A DNA stretch of 11,671 nucleotides from Candidatus Saccharimonadota bacterium. GTDB taxonomy: Bacteria; Patescibacteriota; Saccharimonadia; Saccharimonadales; SLHW01. The DNA lies in the NCBI GenBank assembly GCA_007135955.1, contig SLHW01000044.1:1-11671 (forward strand), read 5' to 3'. Below, one piece after another: positions 6,857 through 11,671 of this stretch. Every line of letters begins with the position of its first letter. Within the stretch, counting starts at the first letter, position 1. Below the pieces are notes generated by a model, which saw only the letters and a list, made by a program, of their open reading frames with translations, had not been told where the DNA came from and did not search any database. The translations under genes and the position numbers were made by a program.

Positions 6857-6871
6857 ACAGATAGGTAGCAT
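6842..6871 (-). CDS. Possible 9-residue leader peptide (MLPICLQLS)
   Basis: An ATG with AAAGGA (6878-6883) six bases upstream opens a nine-codon frame ending in TGA. It lies about 30 nt after the predicted transcription start and about 80 nt before the sortase-like gene, and overlaps a hairpin. This is the best SD in the leader, whereas the sortase-like gene has none. It could be an attenuation or coupling device, or chance; no related peptide is known to me. Confidence 0.3.
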   Translation of the reverse strand: MLPICLQLS

Positions 6872-6908
6872 TTTGTTTCCTTTTTTGTTAAAAATTACTA
6901 CACTTACT

Positions 6909-6936
6909 ACTATAAACACAACTGTTTTAATGTCAA
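6909..6936 (-). promoter_or_regulatory. Strong sigma70-type promoter of the sortase-like gene
   Basis: On the minus strand consensus TTGACA (6931-6936) is followed after 16 bp by TATAGT (6909-6914). This is the best -35/-10 pair in the window. Start is expected near 6902, leaving a leader of about 140 nt. Confidence 0.7.
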
Positions 6937-6969
6937 GTTTTCTCAACCTAAATGATGACTTAAATACAA

Positions 6970-7362
6970 CTATTTGCGTGGCTGTGTTGTCTTGGCTGGA
7001 GCTGCGTAATAGGGCTTTATAAAAACTTGGAGCTGATCTTTGCTTAGCTTTTTAATGGCTTGAGCTATCCAGTTGTCACCACGCACACCAACAATTGGGA
7101 TATTAAGTGCATACGCAAAAGCATTCGCTGTACTCACTCCAATTCTAAGTCCGGTAAAACTTCCAGGGCCTTCGTATACAGCGATAGCATCTATGTCATC
7201 AAGCTCCAGCTGAGCTTTTGTAAGTAATTGCTGGAGGTTGGCATGTAACGTCGACGATAGTGCACGACCAGCCTCCCATGACATCTCAGCAGTCAACTGT
7301 TCATTACGATATAAAGATAGTCGAGCGGTGGCCGTGTCGGTTCTTAAGCAAAGTATTATCAC
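6970..7362 (-). CDS. tsaB: TsaB, short form (t6A tRNA modification)
   Basis: A partner of TsaD in forming N6-threonylcarbamoyl-adenosine at tRNA position 37. It has the ASKHA-type N-terminal domain with DTAT (9-12) and the signature GPGSFTGLRIG (65-75), then a helix leading to NIPIVGV. At 130 residues it is far shorter than the usual 220-240, so most of the second domain is missing. The tail PYYAAPAKTTQPRK resembles the terminal P.Y...P segment of longer TsaBs, suggesting an internal contraction rather than simple truncation. The start is GTG, supported by a strong AAGGAG (7368-7373) five bases upstream inside tsaE. It overlaps tsaE as GTGA and is translationally coupled. Since dimerisation with TsaD uses the N-terminal domain, function is plausible. 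Confidence 0.9.
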   Translation of the reverse strand: MIILCLRTDTATARLSLYRNEQLTAEMSWEAGRALSSTLHANLQQLLTKAQLELDDIDAIAVYEGPGSFTGLRIGVSTANAFAYALNIPIVGVRGDNWIAQAIKKLSKDQLQVFIKPYYAAPAKTTQPRK

Positions 7363-7820
7363 ACAAGCTCCTTAATGATATATTCTAACTGCTTCGGGCA
7401 TTCGAAATGAAACTTTCGGACATTTTCATCAATTGCCTCAATAGAAATACGTAATTTTTTTTGTGGTAAAAAGTCATTAATTATTTTTGGCCACTCGATT
7501 AAGACAGCGGTGTCCTTTTCCTGCAGGTATTCTTCGAGTTCATTACTGATGATGCCAGGGTCTTGCAAACGATAAAAATCAAAATGCACTAAAGTCAGCC
7601 TATTAGCCTTGTAAGTTTTGCTAATAGTAAAAGTGGGACTCGCAACAGCGTCTTGACTACCGGCACCGCTAACAATGCCTCGAACAAGAGTTGTTTTGCC
7701 GCCGCCAATATCACTTATCAGCTCAATGATTTCGCTGCCCTGCAAAGTCTTGCCGATCTTATAGCCAAGCTTTTCAGTTTCTGTTGGAGTGTGAGTAGTA
7801 GTTATGAGCTTTTTTTTCAT
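7359..7820 (-). CDS. tsaE: TsaE, ATPase of the t6A synthesis complex
   Basis: A 153-residue P-loop ATPase that binds TsaB-TsaD and is needed for multi-turnover t6A formation. The Walker A is SDIGGGKTT (36-44). The family usually has GDLGAGKT, so the first Gly is Ser here and Ala is Gly, but the Lys and Thr are kept. SPTF (61-64), HFDFYR (79-84) and IEWP (108-111) are all family marks. Length is normal. The ATG has no SD; a TTGACC-17-AATACT promoter lies close upstream, giving a very short leader. It is the first gene of the tsaE-tsaB pair and diverges from the PRC-barrel gene across 81 bp. Confidence 0.94.
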   Translation of the reverse strand: MKKKLITTTHTPTETEKLGYKIGKTLQGSEIIELISDIGGGKTTLVRGIVSGAGSQDAVASPTFTISKTYKANRLTLVHFDFYRLQDPGIISNELEEYLQEKDTAVLIEWPKIINDFLPQKKLRISIEAIDENVRKFHFECPKQLEYIIKELV

Positions 7821-7832
7821 GTTATAGCTTAA

Positions 7833-7861
7833 AGTATTGATGCTGAACTAAATCTGGTCAA
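7833..7861 (-). promoter_or_regulatory. Candidate tsaE-tsaB promoter
   Basis: On the minus strand TTGACC (7856-7861) is followed after 17 bp by AATACT (7833-7838). It would give a leader of about 6 nt before the ATG. Confidence 0.4.
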
Positions 7862-7889
7862 GCAGTAGCACTACATCGACAACTCGAGT

Positions 7890-7895
7890 TATACT
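7890..7895 (+). promoter_or_regulatory. -10 element of the PRC-barrel gene
   Basis: TATACT ends 6 bp before the ATG at 7902, so transcription would start at or next to the start codon. The -35 region is weak. Confidence 0.45.
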
Positions 7896-7901
7896 ATTGT
7901 C

Positions 7902-8432
7902 ATGTTACTAGTTGCAAAGTCAATTACTCAACAGCCGGTTATGAGCCTTCGAACTGGCGGTAAAATTGCAACTGCTCATCGTCCAATTTTTAACCCAGAT
8001 AATCTAAAAATTGTCGGGTTTCACTGTGAAGAATCGTTTAACAGAAGCCACCTCATTCTGCTCTCCCAAGACATTCGTGACCATATCAAGCAAGGTTTTG
8101 TGGTTGATGATTTCGAAGTATTAGCCGAACCTAATGATTTAATAAGGCTGCAAAATCTATTAAAGATTGATTTTGAGCTTATTGGCAAGGTTGTCGCAAC
8201 TAAAAATAAGGAAAAACTCGGCAAAGTGGTAGATTATGCGGTAGATTCTGAGACGTTGTATGTTCAAAAGCTTTATGTTGGGCAAAGCATGCTAAAAAGT
8301 TTGAGCGATGGCCAATTAAGCGTTGACCGCAGTCAGATCATCGAAGTAAGCGATAGGCAAATAATTATCAAGGATCCTTTACAGACTACACCTGTTAAAG
8401 CTCAGGCAATCGCCAAGCCAGCTATTGGCTAG
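7902..8432 (+). CDS. PRC-barrel domain protein (two domains)
   Basis: A 176-residue soluble protein with two PRC-barrel-like beta domains. The first is about 5-80 (SLRTGGKIATAHRPIFNPDNLKIVGF, described by residues 16-41). The second is about 92-160, with LIGKVVATKNKEKLGKVVDY and then LYVQKLYV. PRC barrels occur in photosynthetic reaction centre H subunits and in RimM, and as stand-alone proteins in RNA-processing or membrane-associated settings. The function here is not known. The only plus-strand gene between the ymdB and pilB ends, it is predicted leaderless with no SD. It ends by overlapping the convergent recX 3' end by 11 bp. No membrane segment or signal peptide is visible. Confidence 0.82.
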   Translation: MLLVAKSITQQPVMSLRTGGKIATAHRPIFNPDNLKIVGFHCEESFNRSHLILLSQDIRDHIKQGFVVDDFEVLAEPNDLIRLQNLLKIDFELIGKVVATKNKEKLGKVVDYAVDSETLYVQKLYVGQSMLKSLSDGQLSVDRSQIIEVSDRQIIIKDPLQTTPVKAQAIAKPAIG

Positions 8433-9051
8433 AGAGTTCTTCTAGGGCAGTTTTTATATCGCCATAATGAAAACCTTGACGAGCTAAGTATTGCATAAGT
8501 TTTTTCTCATCCTGATAACGTGATTGTTGACGCTTGGTCAAAATAAGATCTTTTAGCACCGCCGGCTCGTCGGCCTCATCTTGTCGGAGCACATCATCGA
8601 TAATGTCGTTACTGACTCTTTTTTGACGTAGTTCATACTGAAGTTTTCGCCGGCTAATCGACTTGAGTAACCGCCGACTAGCTACCCAAGCTTTCGCAAA
8701 AGCTGGATCATCGATTAATTGCTTATCTTTGAGCTGCTCTAAGAGTTTATACTGTAAGTCTTTTGGTATCTTTTTCCGTTGCAGATACTGCACTACCTCC
8801 CATTCGCTCCGCCTCCTGATAGATAACCATTGCAATAATCGACCGGTTATCATATCGACTTCGGCAGCTCTTTTTAACTGTTGAGCTTCTTTGGCTGATA
8901 AGGTGTCACCTCTTGACAGCTTGCTGTCAAGTAATGCATCCGCCGAAAGCCCACACCAAAAAGTTCCATCAATAAAAACAGAGTAGCGATTGGGGTGTTT
9001 TACCTGCGCCTGGATATCTGTAACAATGTGTTGCTTTTCTTGATTGGTCAA
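8422..9051 (-). CDS. recX: Regulatory protein RecX
   Basis: A modulator that binds the RecA filament groove and limits its activity. The protein has 209 residues. After a ~65-residue N-terminal region with a short beta segment (YSVFIDGTFWCGLS) come three helical RecX repeats, about 70-110 (RRRSEWEVVQYLQRK), 111-155 (LIDDPAFAKAWVASRR, RRKLQYELRQK) and 165-205 (KRQQSRYQDEKKLMQYLARQGF). It is encoded directly after recA, as in many bacteria. The start is taken as TTG (9049-9051), overlapping the recA TGA stop; only a weak purine-rich AAGAAG precedes it. No in-frame ATG occurs before codon 67 and the N-terminal domain fits the family, so the TTG is the best choice. Confidence 0.92.
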   Translation of the reverse strand: MTNQEKQHIVTDIQAQVKHPNRYSVFIDGTFWCGLSADALLDSKLSRGDTLSAKEAQQLKRAAEVDMITGRLLQWLSIRRRSEWEVVQYLQRKKIPKDLQYKLLEQLKDKQLIDDPAFAKAWVASRRLLKSISRRKLQYELRQKRVSNDIIDDVLRQDEADEPAVLKDLILTKRQQSRYQDEKKLMQYLARQGFHYGDIKTALEELSSQ

Positions 9052-10097
9052 TTTTCTTCTTGTTTGGCAGCAGCTTTAATCTTATCTGAAAGTCTATCAA
9101 CGACTTTGGGATTTTCTTCAAGATACTTACGGACACTTTCACGACCTGAAAACTTTTGCTCATCAAGTGTAAACCAAGGGCCAGACTTTTCAACTAGCTC
9201 ATGCTTTACAGCGAGGTCTAGAATATCACCAGTGAGCGAAATACCCTTGTTGTACATTATGTCGAATTCTGCCTGGCGAAATGGAGGCGCCATCTTGTTT
9301 TTTACTACCTTGACTCTGGTGCGATTACCGATAATCTCTTCGCCTTTTTTGATTTGTGATATACGCCGAATATCCATCCGAACTGACGAATAAAACTTGA
9401 GGGCATTTCCGCCTGTGGTGGTTTCAGGATTGCCAAACATAACACCGATTTTCATACGAATCTGATTGATAAATATTACGGTTGTCTTGCTCCGAGAAAT
9501 AACCCCAGTCAATTTCCGCAGTGCCTGGCTCATTAGTCGTGCTTGAAGTCCCATATGACTATCGCCCATCTCGCCTTCGATTTCCGCACGTGGCACTAGG
9601 GCTGCAACTGAGTCAACGACAACCAAATCCACTGCGTTACTGCGAACTAACGTTTCCGTAATTTCAAGGGCTTGCTCACCATTATCTGGCTGAGAAAGGA
9701 GTAGGTCATCAGTATTAACCCCGATCCGTTTTGCATATTGAGGATCTAGAGCGTGCTCAGCATCAATAAATGCCGCAGTGCCGCCCTTTTTCTGAATTTG
9801 AGCAATTGCATGAAGCGTAAGTGTCGTTTTGCCTGAGCTTTCTGGGCCATATATCTCAACAATTCTGCCTCGAGGTATGCCGCCGCCAAGCGCAAGATCT
9901 AAGCTCAGACTACCAGAAGGAATCGTTTCGACATCTTCTCCGTAGCCTTCACCTAGACGCATAATCGAGCCTTTGCCGTATTGTTTCTCGATTGTATCAA
10001 GAGCAAGGTTTAGCGCCTTACTCTTACCATCTAATTCGCTTGATTTTTTGCTTGTATCGGCTGATTTCTTGGTTGTCTTAGTCGGTTTTTTAGCCAC
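9048..10097 (-). CDS. recA: Recombinase RecA
   Basis: DNA-dependent ATPase for strand exchange and recombinational repair. It has 349 residues, the usual length. The Walker A is GPESSGKTT (84-92), Walker B is LVVVDSV (158-164), and the L1/L2 region shows EGEMGDSHMGLQARLMSQALRK and the TTTGGNALKFY segment (227-236). It starts with a Lys/Thr/Ser-rich extension of about 25 residues before the conserved ALDTIEKQYGKGSIM, and ends with a short tail that is only mildly acidic. The start is GTG (10095-10097), supported by AAGGAG (10107-10112) nine bases upstream. recX follows with a stop/start overlap. A divergent promoter region of 119 bp separates it from the pilB-like gene. No recognisable LexA box was seen. 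Confidence 0.99.
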   Translation of the reverse strand: MAKKPTKTTKKSADTSKKSSELDGKSKALNLALDTIEKQYGKGSIMRLGEGYGEDVETIPSGSLSLDLALGGGIPRGRIVEIYGPESSGKTTLTLHAIAQIQKKGGTAAFIDAEHALDPQYAKRIGVNTDDLLLSQPDNGEQALEITETLVRSNAVDLVVVDSVAALVPRAEIEGEMGDSHMGLQARLMSQALRKLTGVISRSKTTVIFINQIRMKIGVMFGNPETTTGGNALKFYSSVRMDIRRISQIKKGEEIIGNRTRVKVVKNKMAPPFRQAEFDIMYNKGISLTGDILDLAVKHELVEKSGPWFTLDEQKFSGRESVRKYLEENPKVVDRLSDKIKAAAKQEEN

Positions 10098-10141
10098 GCG
10101 TAATTACTCCTTGTGCGTTAGTGTGTTCCCACATTTCTCTT

Positions 10142-10150
10142 AGTATAACA
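10142..10150 (-). promoter_or_regulatory. Extended -10 promoter of recA-recX
   Basis: On the minus strand TGTTATACT combines a TATACT -10 (10142-10147) with the TGn extension. The -35 position holds only a T-run (10165-10170). The leader would be about 38 nt and carries the recA SD. Confidence 0.5.
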
Positions 10151-10173
10151 AACCGTTCATCTCTAAAAAATGT

Positions 10174-10202
10174 TTAGCATGCAACAATGATTACGCTATA
10201 AT
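10174..10202 (+). promoter_or_regulatory. Promoter of the pilB-like gene
   Basis: TTAGCA (10174-10179) is followed after 17 bp by a perfect TATAAT (10197-10202). Transcription would start near 10209, leaving only about 8 nt before the ATG, with no SD. Confidence 0.6.
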
Positions 10203-10216
10203 CAAGCATAACCTAT

Positions 10217-11671
10217 ATGCGTATATCAGACTCCCTAGTCGAAAAACTACTTGTTGATGCTGGAAAAGCTAAGGCTACTCAGCTGCAGTCGCTGCGCGAA
10301 GAAGAATCAAGCGAAAAACGACCCTTGCAAGACCTCGCGATTAGCAATGGCCTTATCAGCGAACAAGAAATGACAGAGCTCTATGCCAACGAAACAGATG
10401 TACCGTTCGTTGAACTACAGCCTAAAGAAATAAAACGAGAAGTATTACGGCTGATACCTGAGCGAATTGCTAGACAATACGCTGTTGTATTGTTTGATGT
10501 CGATCAAGAGGGCAATAAATTGTTAGCAATGGAAGACCCCGATGATATTCAAGCAACTAGTTTTTTAAAGAAACAGCTTGGTGACAATATAAAAATCCAC
10601 ATTGCAACTCGTAGTCAAATTCAGGCTGCTCTTGATCAGTATCGTGGCACCATTGGTAGCGAACTAACCAAAGTGGTTTCTGATGAAGACCTCGAAGAAG
10701 TTGCCGGTGAAGATGAAGTTGATGAAGAAGATTTAGCCGAAGATTCACCAATCGCTCAAACGGTCAATCTATTAATTGAGTATGCTATCCGTAGCAATGC
10801 AAGCGATATCCACATAGAACCACGAGAAAACCATGTAGTTGTGCGGTATCGAGTCGACGGCGTACTCAGGGAAGCTAACAAGCTCCCCAAGCGAGTGCAA
10901 AACGCACTAGTATCTCGTATCAAGATATTAGCCAATTTAAAAATTGATGAGCGGCGCGCTCCGCAAGATGGTCGTTTTAAAATTCAAGTTGGTGCTGATA
11001 TGTTCGCGCTGCGCGTATCGACGCTCCCTATATCCGAAGGTGAAAAAGTCGTAATGCGTATTCTAAACGAATCAGGCAAACCAATTACCTTGGAGGAGTT
11101 AGGGTATTGGGGTCCGTCACTTGACCTCATCAACAAAGCCATTACACAGCCACACGGTATGGTGTTAGTGACTGGACCAACTGGCTCAGGAAAATCAACC
11201 AGCTTGTTTAGCATCTTAAGCTTTCTCAACAAACCAAGTGTTAATATTTCAACTATAGAGGATCCAGTGGAATATAAGGTTCCCGGCGCAAACCAAACTC
11301 AAGTAAATCCAAAAGCCAACATGACCTTTGCAGCTGGCCTGCGAGCACTGCTTAGGCAAGACCCCAATATTATTATGGTTGGTGAGATTCGTGACTCAGA
11401 AACTGCTGGACTTGGAGTGCAAGCTGCACTAACTGGTCACCTTGTTTTTGCAACATTGCACACCAACAACGCAGCCACTTGTTTGCCGCGGCTACTCGAT
11501 ATGAATATCGAACCGTTCTTGATAGCTAGCACCGTGCGAGCAGTCGTTGGACAACGACTTGTCAGGCGACTGTGCACCGATTGCCGCGAGCCAGCCAAGC
11601 CAGATAGTAACGAACTTAAAAAAATCCATGACATCTTCGGCACTGACGATTCAGCCAAAATGAAGCAAGTC
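10217..11671 (+). CDS. pilB: Type IV pilus assembly / type II secretion ATPase, PilB/GspE family (3' truncated by window)
   Basis: A hexameric ATPase that drives pilin polymerisation at the inner face of the membrane. The frame is open for 485 codons to the window edge, without a stop. The N-terminal domain (about 1-145, MshEN/T2SSE_N-like, with a PLQDLAISNGLIS segment) is joined by an acidic linker (about 155-177) to the ATPase core. The core has the Asp box SDIHIEP (196-202), Walker A GPTGSGKST (320-328), Walker B IIMVGEIRDSETA (E390), and the His box GHLVFATLHTNN (H408, H415). The first CxxC (453/456) of the zinc-binding tetracysteine motif, typical of extension rather than retraction ATPases, is present. 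The start is fixed at 10217 because TAA lies in frame at 10199 and no other start codon intervenes. Divergent from recA. Confidence 0.94.
   Translation, partial: MRISDSLVEKLLVDAGKAKATQLQSLREEESSEKRPLQDLAISNGLISEQEMTELYANETDVPFVELQPKEIKREVLRLIPERIARQYAVVLFDVDQEGNKLLAMEDPDDIQATSFLKKQLGDNIKIHIATRSQIQAALDQYRGTIGSELTKVVSDEDLEEVAGEDEVDEEDLAEDSPIAQTVNLLIEYAIRSNASDIHIEPRENHVVVRYRVDGVLREANKLPKRVQNALVSRIKILANLKIDERRAPQDGRFKIQVGADMFALRVSTLPISEGEKVVMRILNESGKPITLEELGYWGPSLDLINKAITQPHGMVLVTGPTGSGKSTSLFSILSFLNKPSVNISTIEDPVEYKVPGANQTQVNPKANMTFAAGLRALLRQDPNIIMVGEIRDSETAGLGVQAALTGHLVFATLHTNNAATCLPRLLDMNIEPFLIASTVRAVVGQRLVRRLCTDCREPAKPDSNELKKIHDIFGTDDSAKMKQV

Noticed and set aside
6787..6871. Readthrough of the TGA in the sortase leader as an amino acid, extending the ORF.
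   Set aside because: The frame reaches TAG soon after, and TGA is clearly a stop for recA, tsaE and the Nudix gene.
10098..10216. A LexA-type SOS box upstream of recA.
   Set aside because: No CGAAC-N4-GTTCG or CTG-N10-CAG palindrome was recognised; the AACCGTTC near 10151 is not a match.
1..11671. CRISPR arrays, insertion sequences, attachment sites and phage genes.
   Set aside because: No regularly spaced repeats, transposase motifs or integrase genes were seen on either strand.

Overview
The window looks like a chromosomal segment of a Patescibacteria (CPR) bacterium, most likely Candidatus Saccharibacteria (TM7). I base this on very compact layout, overlapping gene junctions, a drastically short TsaB, a RecA/RecX/RNase Y/YmdB set, a PRC-barrel protein and a type IV pilus ATPase. 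This assignment is inference from gene content. TGA serves as a stop for recA, tsaE and the Nudix gene, and no long gene needs TGA read as an amino acid. The glycine-TGA code of Gracilibacteria and Absconditabacteria is therefore excluded.

Layout. The left edge (3-662, +) is the C-terminal part of a heavy-metal P-type ATPase. It converges on a minus-strand pair of membrane lipid genes: a dolichol/phytol-kinase-like protein (659-1300) and a DUF1295 / steroid-reductase-like protein (1353-2141). A tRNA-Pro(UGG) with encoded CCA (2242-2318, +) and a clear intrinsic terminator lies between this pair and the ymdB end. A 27-bp perfect inverted repeat sits between the divergent promoters of the tRNA and the DUF1295 gene.

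From 2403 to 10097 almost everything is on the minus strand. In transcription order this is recA-recX (10097-8422), tsaE-tsaB (7820-6970), a sortase-fold membrane protein (6763-5648), rny (5441-3927), and Nudix-ymdB (3694-2403). recA, rny and ymdB also lie in this order in Bacillus. The only plus-strand gene inside is a PRC-barrel protein (7902-8432). At the right edge, divergent from recA, a type IV pilus assembly ATPase (pilB/gspE-like) starts at 10217 and runs off the window without a stop.

How the genes work together. recA/recX handle homologous recombination and its control. tsaE/tsaB serve t6A tRNA modification. rny, ymdB and possibly the Nudix enzyme form an RNA-turnover group. pilB drives pilus extension, and the sortase-fold protein is an envelope protein. 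The kinase/reductase pair suggests isoprenoid-alcohol or lipid handling.

Most noteworthy observations: the sortase-fold protein lacks both the catalytic His and the catalytic Cys; its 5' leader carries a strong promoter, a 9-codon leader ORF with a good ribosome binding site and two hairpins; the kinase and reductase may form a dolichol-like pathway; and several promoters lie so close to their start codons that the mRNAs should be leaderless or nearly so.
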